This document shows, piece after piece, positions 37,680 through 44,994 of a stretch of DNA of 64,000 nucleotides. How positions within the stretch are numbered: the stretch's first letter is position 1; each line of letters opens with the position of its first letter. The translations under genes and the position numbers were made by a program. Source of the DNA: Bacillus sp. 1NLA3E (GTDB lineage Bacteria > Bacillota > Bacilli > Bacillales > Cytobacillaceae); the NCBI RefSeq assembly GCF_000242895.2, contig NC_021171.1, positions 3,382,001 to 3,446,000 on the forward strand. The letters are read 5' to 3'. The notes below the pieces were generated by a model. The model worked only from the letters and a program-made list of their open reading frames with translations, ran no database searches and was not told the DNA's origin.

Positions 37680-38065
37680 CTTTATATGAATATAAATAAC
37701 ATTGTGTTTATTATACAAGTTTAAAATAAAAAAGATGGCGTAGAATCCTAATTTACACCATCATTAGCTGAATATCATAATTGAAGTAACGCACCTTATA
37801 GCTTAACAACGTATATGAATAGAATATGAAATAAAAAAAGGACTCTCATTGAAAAACGAAAACAATTAAATACTTGCATTGTGTTTATTACTATCCTTTT
37901 TAATGACACCGATATATAAGCAACTACTAGCACAAATATCAAAAATCCGTTACTGTTAACTGTTTCATTTCAATATGACGAATCTTCGCTACCTTCAAAT
38001 AAAGTGAGCCTCAAAGGGACTCTCTATTGGACCCAAGAATTTTTCATGATACTTATCTAAGATAC
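37680..38065. other. Non-coding gap between the DUF3800-like and PIN genes
   Basis: A/T-rich and without a credible gene. It contains short imperfect dyads such as GATGGCGTAG with TTTACACCATC around 37732-37761, possibly the terminator of the PIN gene. No transposon remnant recognised. Confidence 0.4.
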
Positions 38066-39115
38066 TTATAGAAAGTCTATTTCTTTCTCTACATAGTCAG
38101 ACATTTTTCCTTCATTAAGAGAATATGTTATATCTCCCTGTAGATATATATTTGTACTGCTACTTTCCGACAGCATCCCGTCTCCAGAATCACCTCTTTC
38201 GAAAGATGGGTCTATCGTTTCTATACTAAAACTAACACTTAACTCTACGCCAAATGAGATTAATAATTCATTCTCTTCGATATCAAAAGTAACTTCAAGT
38301 ATCTCAAAGTCCATCTCATCAATGTAACCGTCGGTACCCCATCCGCTAAAGTATTCTCCTTCAAACTCTGAATTCATTAGGAGATCATTGATTGTATGAT
38401 CTAAAGAAGAATTCCCATCGAAAAAGGTACTTAACTCGCTTTCCAATAGTTCTTTATCATATTCATAATTATCGATGAAGTAATCATGTAAGTTATCTTC
38501 TTCGTGTTCAAGAAATGCACCAACTGAATTGTAAAAAAGCAGCCCGCAAATATCGTCTTCTATATCACTGTGTATTTTATTTTTGCTCTTATCAGCAAAA
38601 TCTGTAGTATTGTTTGAAATGAACACTACAGTCTCCGGATCTTCATTTTTACAATATTCAACAATACTTTCCCAAATGATTGCATCTTGAAAGGATATTT
38701 TACTTTCACCGAAAGGTTTAATTCCGTTAAAGTATTTCTCTGATATTTGAGCAGTAACATGTTCTCCAGTTGGATAACCAACTATTTGTATATTATTATT
38801 TTCAATCATCTCATCTAGAAATTGCTTATAATTCTCAACATACTTTTCTGCCCTTAGTTTCTCCATATCAAACAATTCGTCAATTCCTAATTCTTCCATT
38901 CTTTTACTTACACTATTTCTAACCTGTCTCACTTCTTTTATTGCTGGTCTGACGTTATCTCTATACTTTTTTATGATTTCATTATAGTTAAATTCAGTAA
39001 TGCAAAGTTTAACTGGTTCATGATTAGTGAACTTCAGTAATTTTTTAATAGCGCTACTTTTAAAGAAAAAATCAGTATGCACAACATTAGTATCTATAAA
39101 GATCAAGTAACTCAT
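38066..39115 (-). CDS. PIN-domain ribonuclease-like protein (DUF4935 type)
   Basis: A 349-residue protein. The N-terminal PIN domain begins LIFIDTNVV (acidic residue 1) and continues with TEFNYNEII, ISFQDAIIWESIVEYC and FISNNTTDFADK (later acidic residues). The order of acidic positions and the length of the domain match DUF4935 PIN proteins, which are often alone rather than paired as toxin-antitoxin. Residues 175-349 are acidic with no known fold. AAAGGAGAGG precedes the ATG at 39115. Probably an RNase; targets unknown. No antitoxin gene lies beside it. Confidence 0.75.
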   Translation of the reverse strand: MSYLIFIDTNVVHTDFFFKSSAIKKLLKFTNHEPVKLCITEFNYNEIIKKYRDNVRPAIKEVRQVRNSVSKRMEELGIDELFDMEKLRAEKYVENYKQFLDEMIENNNIQIVGYPTGEHVTAQISEKYFNGIKPFGESKISFQDAIIWESIVEYCKNEDPETVVFISNNTTDFADKSKNKIHSDIEDDICGLLFYNSVGAFLEHEEDNLHDYFIDNYEYDKELLESELSTFFDGNSSLDHTINDLLMNSEFEGEYFSGWGTDGYIDEMDFEILEVTFDIEENELLISFGVELSVSFSIETIDPSFERGDSGDGMLSESSSTNIYLQGDITYSLNEGKMSDYVEKEIDFL

Positions 39116-39375
39116 TTGCCTCTCCTTTTGTCGTATTTTATTACTAATATTCGACAAAAAAAGGATATATACCTTTTAAAGTTATATTCAAATTAGTAAC
39201 TTAAGATTGTAATCCTATTTCTATCTTAATCCCTTCTACTGCAAAATAAAAAAGCCAATAGAAAACACTGACTTTGGATATGATTCCTTCTTAAACTCCC
39301 AGTTAGTTAAATTAGCTACCGATATGAACTATATAAAATTTTGAAATAAATACGGGAGGAGCTTTTACCAATTTA

Positions 39376-39427
39376 CCTGGGGACGGGAAGGTAATTAGGG
39401 AAAAGTACCTTTAAGGGTCCTACCCCC
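39376..39427. other. Structured GC-rich intergenic segment upstream of the resolvase
   Basis: In a 680-base gap with no gene, AAGGTA (39388-39393) can pair with TACCTT (39406-39411), nested inside GGGGAC (39379-39384) with GTCC (39417-39420) and CCCCC (39423-39427). The rest of the gap is A/T-rich. Could be a small RNA, a recombination site or a single-strand origin. Confidence 0.4.
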
Positions 39428-39715
39428 GGGTTCGAAAATCTATAAAAGATGATCAAGATTAGATTTGAAATAAAAATCAAAAAATTTTAAATTTTACTGG
39501 TAATAATTTTTACTTCACTTGACCGCTTAGGGCCAACAGCATCTGTGAGGAGTAATTATATAAATAAAGAGAATTTAAGAATAGGATATCACTTGTAAAT
39601 TAAGTCTACGGGAAGTTTCCTAACTTTTCCTTTAATAAAATAACGGTGTTTTCCCTTTTCTTCCACATTGGGCAGACGAAAACCCTTTCGTAGGAGGTGA
39701 CAAAACTTAAAGTTA

Positions 39716-39744
39716 TTGACACCTCTTTCAGCGTGTAGTACTAT
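39716..39744 (+). promoter_or_regulatory. SigA-type promoter of the resolvase gene
   Basis: TTGACA at 39716-39721, a 17-base spacer and TACTAT at 39739-39744. The -35 is perfect and the spacing ideal; the start codon of the resolvase follows 53 bases later. Confidence 0.72.
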
Positions 39745-39797
39745 CTGGGGGTTAGAAGGTGCCATATATTAGTGACATAAATAAGGGGAAAATACAT

Positions 39798-40364
39798 ATG
39801 AAATATGGTTATGCTAGGGTAAGCACATGGTCACAAGATTTAACAGCACAGATTACGGCTTTAACAAAAGAGGGTTGTGATTCTATCTATGATGAAAAAT
39901 TCACGGGAACGAAAACCGACCGCCCACAATTTAACAAGTTGCTTTCTGTATTAAAAGAAGGAGATACATTAGTTGTTACTAAACTAGATCGCTTTGCTAG
40001 GACAACAGCAGACGGAATTAAAACTGTAAAAGAACTATTTGAAAGAGGTGTTAAAGTGCATATCTTAAATATGGGATTAATTGAAAACACTCCCACAGGA
40101 AGATTGATACTCAATGTAATGCTTTCTTTTGCGGAATTTGAAAGGGATATGATTGTAGAACGTACCCAGGAGGGCAAAGCGATCGCAAAGCAGCGTGACG
40201 ATTTTAGAGAAGGTAGACCGCGAAAGCACAGTAAGAAACAAGTTGAACATGCCTTAAAGCTGTTAAAGAACCATACATATAAGGAAGTCGAGCAATTGAC
40301 AGGAATCACAAAACGTACACTAATAAGGAGAAAGAATGAGCAGACCGCTAAAATGATGGATTAA
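39798..40364 (+). CDS. Small serine resolvase/invertase
   Basis: A 188-residue recombinase of the Tn3-resolvase class. Catalytic Ser9 lies in GYARVSTWSQ; VVTKLDRFARTTADG, GRLILNVMLSFAEFERD and the C-terminal helix-turn-helix (YKEVEQLTGITKRTLIRR) complete the domain. The frame is open to 39759, but AAGGGGAAAA precedes MKYGYA at 39798. Such resolvases resolve multimers of plasmid-like elements or invert DNA; here it may resolve dimers of the replicating element. Confidence 0.88.
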   Translation: MKYGYARVSTWSQDLTAQITALTKEGCDSIYDEKFTGTKTDRPQFNKLLSVLKEGDTLVVTKLDRFARTTADGIKTVKELFERGVKVHILNMGLIENTPTGRLILNVMLSFAEFERDMIVERTQEGKAIAKQRDDFREGRPRKHSKKQVEHALKLLKNHTYKEVEQLTGITKRTLIRRKNEQTAKMMD

Positions 40365-40367
40365 TGA

Positions 40368-40394
40368 GCCTAGCATTAAGTTAGGCTTTTTTTT
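40368..40394 (+). terminator. Terminator after the resolvase
   Basis: GCCTA and TAGGC stem with a 9-base loop and a run of eight T. Confidence 0.7.
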
Positions 40395-40463
40395 ATTGTT
40401 TTTCTAAATTTCCAAAACCCTCTTCCTTTGATCATTATTGGCAGGAATGGAAACAGTCCTATC

Positions 40464-40492
40464 TAGTTTTTTTAAACCTCGGTCGCTATAAT
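40464..40492 (+). promoter_or_regulatory. Possible promoter before the primase operon
   Basis: Perfect -10 TATAAT at 40487-40492 with TAGTTT 17 bases upstream as a weak -35. The -10 is inside an inverted repeat, CCTCG (40478) and CGAGG (40505), that could regulate it. Confidence 0.45.
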
Positions 40493-40551
40493 ATGCCACG
40501 TAACGAGGCCACTCAATACAAAAAATGTCTTTAAGAAAGGAGAATCACAAT

Positions 40552-40566
40552 ATGAAAAATAAATAA
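40552..40566 (+). other. Four-codon open frame with strong ribosome site (leader peptide candidate)
   Basis: ATGAAAAATAAATAA (MKNK, stop) follows AAAGGAGA by eight bases, between the TATAAT promoter and the primase. TAACGAGG (40501-40508) and CCTCGTTA (40642-40649) are complementary and could form a long-range stem. Could be a leader peptide controlling the primase, or the stump of a lost gene. Confidence 0.35.
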
Positions 40567-40739
40567 CTGCACCATGGATTATAAACCTCGTATCAACTTC
40601 ATTTCTTATCTTTAACTTTCCCCTCCCCTCTACTGAGAAGCCTCGTTATTATTCATTTAATCAATTCTGCTATCGTTACAACCACTCTCAATAATATCAA
40701 AAATCAAATTAATACAAATTACAAAGGAGATTTATCAAC

Positions 40740-42794
40740 ATGCAAACAACAGCTGAAAAAATTCAGGAATTACTTCCCAATGCAAAAGCATTTAAGCTTA
40801 TTGGCTATTCATACCGCAATAAGAAAAAAGATTACAAAGACGCAAAAAGGCCAGCCTTCACAGGTTGGAACAACGAAAATTTTAAAGGCTTAGAGCCTTG
40901 GCAAGTTGAAAAAGAGCTGAAACAAGGCTATTGGATTGGTGCAAGAATTCCAGATAGCTGCATTGTTGTTGACATTGATGACAACACCCAAGGTCAACTT
41001 CTTAAAAATATCCTCGAATCAGAGAACATCCATCATCACAGTATAAAAACTCCAAACGGATATCAGTTTATATTTAAACACTCAGGTGATGACATCAATC
41101 AGAAAGTCAAATACGTTACACCACTTGGAATCATTGTTGATTACAGAGTTGCAAATAAAGGCTACATCGTTTTCCCTTCACAGAACACCCCTGAACGTTT
41201 CGTTCTCACAACTTCTCTTGAACCCCTAAACGAGCTCCCTTCATGGTTATTCCCTTTATGGAACGGTAATAAGAATAAGGATGCAATTCCAGAGTATCCA
41301 ATAACTGAAGGTAGCAGAAACGATTTTCTTTTTAGTTGGGCTTGTAGATTAAGACAACTTAACCAAACCGAGAAAGACACCGTCATTGCTGTTGAACTTA
41401 TCAACCAGTACTTGCTTACAGAGCCAATAGACTATGATGAAGTTGAGAGAACTTTAGAATCAGCATTTAATCGTGAATTTAATAATACCCTCACCAAGAA
41501 AAAATCCGCAAATAGTCCGTTTTATGACCTTCCAAGTGACGCATGGGAACACAAAATTGAATTAACCCAATACGGCACAGTAAAGAACTGTGTGGGAAAT
41601 GTGTTACTTGTGTTGGAGAACGACGAAGCTTTACGAGATAAATTTGGCTTTAACTCTTTCACCAAGCAGGAAGAAGTTATCGGAAACCTTCCATGGGAGC
41701 GTAACGATATGTTAAAAGCCATGACGGATTATGATGATGCTTGTCTCCAAAACTATTTATCAATTAAGTATGGAATCGTTGGTGAAAAAATAATCAGAGA
41801 TGTGATGACCCAGCTAGTACGAAAGAACTCTTTCCACCCTGTCAGAGATTATCTAAACAACCTAGAATGGGATGGAAAGTCAAGACTTGATAACCTACTT
41901 GTTTATTACTTTGGCGCTGATAACACTGAATTAACGCACACGATGACACGTCTTGCTTTTGTTGGATCGGTTGCTAGAGTTTTCGAACCAGGCTGTAAGT
42001 TTGATCACGTCCTTACGTTTAAGGGCAATCAAGGACTTGGAAAATCATCTTTCCTTCGTTTACTTGCAGTTAATGACGAATGGTTCTTTGATAACTTAGA
42101 GACCGTAGAAGGCAAGGATGCCAAAGAACAATTACAAGGAAAATGGATCATTGAACTTGCGGAAATGTCCGCAGTAAGCAAGAAAGAAAGTAACAAGGTT
42201 AAACAGTTTATCACTGTGCAGGCTGATGAATACCGAGCTGCCTATGCTAGACGAAAAGAAGTCCATAAACGACAATGTGTATTCTTTGCTTCAACCAATG
42301 ATGAAAATCCTTTAAAGGATGAAACAGGCGGTCGTCGATGGTGGATTGTTGAAGTCAAAGAGAAATGGCATGAAAAGGCGATACGACCAGATGTTGACCA
42401 ATTATGGGCAGAAGCTGTTCACGTTTACAAACAAATGGTTGAGTCCAAGATACCGCTTTGCCTTCCACCGCACTTAGAAGAACAGGCGAAAATTGTCCAA
42501 TCTGACAACACAGACTTTGGTCTGTACCACGGAGAAGTCGAACAAGCTTTGGAAGATGGCTATTATATGGTTAAGGGACTTATTATTGGTGGTAAAGAAA
42601 AGATAGACTTTGATCACACCTGCGCCAAACATATGTGGGTTGAAGTCCTCGGAAATCCCATCTTCTCTTTAACTACTTATCAAGCACGACAAATCAACGC
42701 AGTTATTAAGAAACACCGCAAATGGAAAAACCTCGGACAAGTCAGATTCCCTTCAGGAAATTATGGAAAAGTTACAACTTTTCAAAGACTTTAA
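40740..42794 (+). CDS. Primase-polymerase and VapE-type helicase, replication protein of the element
   Basis: A 684-residue replicase. Residues about 10-175 form a bifunctional primase-polymerase domain with IVVDIDDNTQ and the later IIVDYRVANKGYIVFP. Residues about 330-600 form a VapE/VirE helicase domain: Walker A FKGNQGLGKSSFLR (near 428), the conserved IIELAEMSAV, the sensor region and VFFASTNDENPLKDETGGRR with arginine finger. VapE proteins are the replication initiators of staphylococcal satellite islands and many prophages. AAAGGAG precedes the ATG. Nine iterons lie right after the stop codon, as expected for an origin it would recognise. Confidence 0.88.
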   Translation: MQTTAEKIQELLPNAKAFKLIGYSYRNKKKDYKDAKRPAFTGWNNENFKGLEPWQVEKELKQGYWIGARIPDSCIVVDIDDNTQGQLLKNILESENIHHHSIKTPNGYQFIFKHSGDDINQKVKYVTPLGIIVDYRVANKGYIVFPSQNTPERFVLTTSLEPLNELPSWLFPLWNGNKNKDAIPEYPITEGSRNDFLFSWACRLRQLNQTEKDTVIAVELINQYLLTEPIDYDEVERTLESAFNREFNNTLTKKKSANSPFYDLPSDAWEHKIELTQYGTVKNCVGNVLLVLENDEALRDKFGFNSFTKQEEVIGNLPWERNDMLKAMTDYDDACLQNYLSIKYGIVGEKIIRDVMTQLVRKNSFHPVRDYLNNLEWDGKSRLDNLLVYYFGADNTELTHTMTRLAFVGSVARVFEPGCKFDHVLTFKGNQGLGKSSFLRLLAVNDEWFFDNLETVEGKDAKEQLQGKWIIELAEMSAVSKKESNKVKQFITVQADEYRAAYARRKEVHKRQCVFFASTNDENPLKDETGGRRWWIVEVKEKWHEKAIRPDVDQLWAEAVHVYKQMVESKIPLCLPPHLEEQAKIVQSDNTDFGLYHGEVEQALEDGYYMVKGLIIGGKEKIDFDHTCAKHMWVEVLGNPIFSLTTYQARQINAVIKKHRKWKNLGQVRFPSGNYGKVTTFQRL

Positions 42795-42795
42795 A

Positions 42796-43098
42796 GGATA
42801 GATCACCATCTATCCTCCATCTATCCAAAGAATCTATCCTGACTAAAAAGTCAATAATACCAAGGGTTTAAGCTATTATCTGGATAGATGGATAGATGTT
42901 TTTAATAATATACACTTAAAAAATGCTATAAGTGCTATTGTGAAGAGCCTAAAATGTGGGGTTCAGCTTTTGGCATACTAAGTGACTTTATCGGTTTTAT
43001 CTATCAATCTATCCAAAATCAACCTCAACCCTTGGTACGTATGGTTTTGTGGACGTGGATAGATGTTTTTAAACCTCAGAAAAATTATTGATCTATCC
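42796..43098. repeat. Iteron array, candidate replication origin
   Basis: The 8-base word GGATAGAT or its complement ATCTATCC occurs exactly nine times: 42796, 42808, 42819, 42832, 42882, 42890, 43007, 43057 and 43091, plus one near-match at 42999. Two clusters flank an A/T-rich segment (about 42900-43000). It is next to a VapE-type primase. This layout matches satellite-island origins. No gene is seen in the 42795-43157 gap. Function is inferred. Confidence 0.8.
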
Positions 43099-43157
43099 AC
43101 TATTTAAAAGGTTAATACCCCATAATACCAAATAATTATTAAAGGAGATGCTAAAAG

Positions 43158-43508
43158 ATGGAACAAGCGACAGTTGATTTTAATCGTAAAATTTTCAGAG
43201 TAAAGGAATTATCTAGATACCACTTTGATAAAAATAATGTCTATGCTATGGGTGCGAAATTCACCAAGGGTGATTGGGAACTGACAGTAAGTTCAGCCCC
43301 AGCGGATAACGATGATATTCCTTATATCTTGTTAAATGATTCAACCTTAACCGAAAGAGTTATTTTAGAAGCTCTGCCCATTTTAATACAAAAAATGGAG
43401 CGGACGAAGATGAATTCGATTATTAGTGAAGAGATTCTTTTCTATGACAAAGCTGTTCAAGAGTTAGATGAAATTTATTACAAACTACTGATCATGTCCT
43501 TAGGGTAA
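43158..43508 (+). CDS. Hypothetical protein of the element, 116 residues
   Basis: Starts after AAAGGAGATGC. Residues show a mixed alpha/beta composition (AMGAKFTKGDWELTVSS, ILNDSTLT-like turns, then a long amphipathic helix). I recognise no family. It follows the iteron array and may belong to the replication module. Confidence 0.6.
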   Translation: MEQATVDFNRKIFRVKELSRYHFDKNNVYAMGAKFTKGDWELTVSSAPADNDDIPYILLNDSTLTERVILEALPILIQKMERTKMNSIISEEILFYDKAVQELDEIYYKLLIMSLG

Positions 43509-43883
43509 ATATGGAATGGGTTTGATTTCTTTTTTTATCTGATTAGAAAATGCAGGGTGTCAACATTTTCAGTAAAAACCTTATTAGAACGCTATTCTCA
43601 ATAACTTAAAACTCATTAAATAATAGTATTTTATGCACTAGTTTTCTTGGAATTTTTTCACATCTCACAGTACGCAGGGAAATATCGGTAATTCAACTGA
43701 AATACGTATAAAGGTAATCAATTAGAAAAGCTATACAGGTAAATATTATGAGAGCATGGAAACTAAATCCACTTCATAAATCATTAGAGTCATGGTTGGT
43801 TTTTTATTATTAAAGACCAACCTTTGACTTCCTACCAAATTTATTGGGAAACCAGTTATTTTTTTGTTGTCCTTAGATTCTTT
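43509..43883. other. Non-coding end of the element
   Basis: A/T-rich sequence of about 375 bases between the last element gene and the attachment junction. I see no gene, repeat or terminator in it. Confidence 0.5.
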
Positions 43884-43910
43884 TCATGTCGGTCCAGTAA
43901 AAATGATTAA
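43866..43910. other. Attachment junction, comGA 5' side
   Basis: Element DNA TTAGATTCTTTTCA meets TGTCGGTCCAGTAAAA of comGA. The shared TGT is 43887-43889. Joining the element ends gives a predicted attP with arms ATTCTT and AAGAAT around AC on the minus strand. Confidence 0.85.
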
Positions 43911-44324
43911 TCCATGAGAATGCTTAAGGAGGGCAATCAGTTTTCTAGTCATAATAGGGAATAAAGAAAGTTGAAAAAAAGGAATTTGTTGTTGCTGTGG
44001 AAGTAAGCGAATCACTAAGCTTTCACTATTGCTGGCTGGCAATGTTGATAAGCGGAGGCCAATGACATGTTGATCCACCTCGAGAGAAAACGAACCACTT
44101 TGAGGTCGCCTTCGCTCCCCAATGTCCATTGAGGATGTAAACTTAAAGTGGGAAATCAGTCGATCACATTCTTGTTTGGGAAGAGAAAATTTTGGGATCA
44201 AATTGTTTCCGATTCGTAGTTGTACTAAGGTGTCATTTTTTCGAGGAAGGAAGTGGATGTCGGTTGCGTTGTTTCGAACTGCGTCGGTAATAACTCTTTC
44301 GGCTAATTGCTCGATCGAGCTCAC
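43887..44324 (-). pseudogene. comGA: comGA, 5' part (N-terminal 146 residues), split by the integrated element
   Basis: Residues 1-146 of ComGA, from the GTG start (MSSIEQLAERVITDA) through the N-terminal domain (DIGERRRPQSGSFS, LVIRLLPQ, LKHSHGLIIF) to TGPT, after which the element supplies TGA. Walker A is therefore cut after GPT. The frame continues without loss into the 3' part at 22228. AAGGTGGTG lies 12 bases before the GTG. Confidence 0.95.
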
Positions 44325-44397
44325 AATATATTTTCACCACCTTTTTATTTGATAAAGGTAGGATTCGCTATTCTTCAATTAATTCCTTCCCGTTTAA

Positions 44398-44431
44398 TAA
44401 ATATTTTTTGAATAAAATTAAAACATTTTTT
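44398..44431 (-). promoter_or_regulatory. ComK-box-like region upstream of comGA
   Basis: On the minus strand two A-rich/T-rich half-sites occur, AAAAAATGTTTTA and AAAAAATATTTAT, close to the AAAA-N5-TTTT consensus, separated by about 9 bases. ComK pairs at about 8 bases are typical of comG promoters. Similarity is moderate because the whole gap is A/T-rich. Confidence 0.45.
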
Positions 44432-44477
44432 CATAATAAGAATAGATTGTTTATAAAATAATAAATAAACAACTCCT

Positions 44478-44549
44478 TGGGCTATAGCCAAGCGGTAAGG
44501 CAACGGACTTTGACTCCGTCATTCGTAGGTTCGATCCCTACTAGCCCAG
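44478..44549 (+). tRNA. tRNA-Gln (anticodon TTG)
   Basis: 72 bases fold as a cloverleaf: acceptor TGGGCTA/TAGCCCA, D arm AGCCAAGCGGTAAGGC, anticodon stem ACGGA/TCCGT with loop CTTTGAC (TTG), T arm GTAGG TTCGATC CCTAC and discriminator G. CCA is not encoded. It is not the insertion site of the element, which is in comGA 590 bases away. Confidence 0.95.
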
Positions 44550-44550
44550 T

Positions 44551-44697
44551 ATGAAAGCGGAGGCGGCTCGACCAGGGGCGACAAGCATAAGACGAGCCGG
44601 GCAGAAGGTTGTTCTTTAACCTTCTGGTCGGATTGGCTTATGACCTCGAGCCCCTAGCCGCCGTAGCTAGACAGATGAAAAGCGGAGGCGGCTCGAT
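44551..44697. repeat. Structured Bacillus-type repeat with a partial second copy
   Basis: A 124-base GC-rich unit (44551-44674) starts ATGAAAGCGGAGGCGGCTCG and contains CTCGAGCCCCTAGCCGCC, which can pair back, plus a hairpin around AGAAGGTTG/CAACCTTCT-like arms. From 44675 the first 23 bases repeat (GAAAAGCGGAGGCGGCTCG). Similar units are, as I recall, widespread in Bacillus intergenic regions. Not a gene. Confidence 0.7.
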
Positions 44698-44776
44698 CTT
44701 GTATCCATTTATTGGCTACAGGTATTAAAAATGGATACCTATTACCTGTTTTGTCATATTTCAACATTCGAAATAG

Positions 44777-44857
44777 TAACAGTTCTCAATTATAACAGTT
44801 ATATTAGATAATGGCTGAAAGCACTCCCCGCTTGCATATTTCTTTTATATAACAGTT
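44777..44857. promoter_or_regulatory. TAACAGTT direct repeats, possible operator
   Basis: TAACAGTT is found at 44777, 44793 and 44850; the second is inside the perfect palindrome TATAACAGTTATA (44791-44803). They precede a SufR-like regulator (start 44995), a -10 TATAAT lies at 44954-44959, so autoregulation is plausible. Confidence 0.4.
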
Positions 44858-44994
44858 TGATTCTGTTCAACAATTCGACATTTTGTTGTGAACTTTTTAT
44901 AAACTTATAGTGTTTACCTTGGAAACTCCATTCCCAACTTCCAATTGCTGTATTATAATGAGATTAAACTATTGTAGTCCTGAGGTGAACTGTA

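Larger units (their letters stand above)
22228..43888. mobile_element. 21.66-kb integrative element inserted in comGA
   Basis: The limits are given by comGA itself. On the plus strand the bases GATCC TGT at 22221-22228 belong to comGA, and TGT CGGTCC resumes at 43887. TGT is shared by both junctions. The element has a large serine recombinase at one end pointing inward, a VapE-type primase with iterons at the other, a small serine resolvase, and a cargo of restriction, TIR, PIN and nuclease genes. No capsid, portal, terminase or conjugation genes are seen. It may be a phage-satellite-like or self-replicating integrative element. Its state (mobile or decayed) is unknown, but recombinase and replication genes look intact. 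Confidence 0.93.

Noticed and set aside
38066-39115. PIN protein as toxin of a toxin-antitoxin pair
   Set aside because: No small antitoxin gene overlaps or adjoins it on either side, and the length is far above VapC size.
39410-39440. tRNA gene from CCCCGGGTTCGAAAATC
   Set aside because: Only a T-loop-like word; no acceptor stem, D arm or anticodon arm.
42796-43098. CRISPR array from the repeated ATCTATCC words
   Set aside because: The units are 8 bases, in both directions, with irregular spacing of 0 to about 110 bases and no cas genes. Iterons fit better.
22228-43888. Ordinary complete prophage
   Set aside because: No terminase, portal, capsid, tail, holin or lysin genes; coding content is replication, recombination and cargo.
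44478-44549. tRNA-Gln as insertion site of the element
   Set aside because: The tRNA is complete and the junctions are in comGA 590 bases away; the recombinase is of the serine type, which rarely uses tRNA genes.
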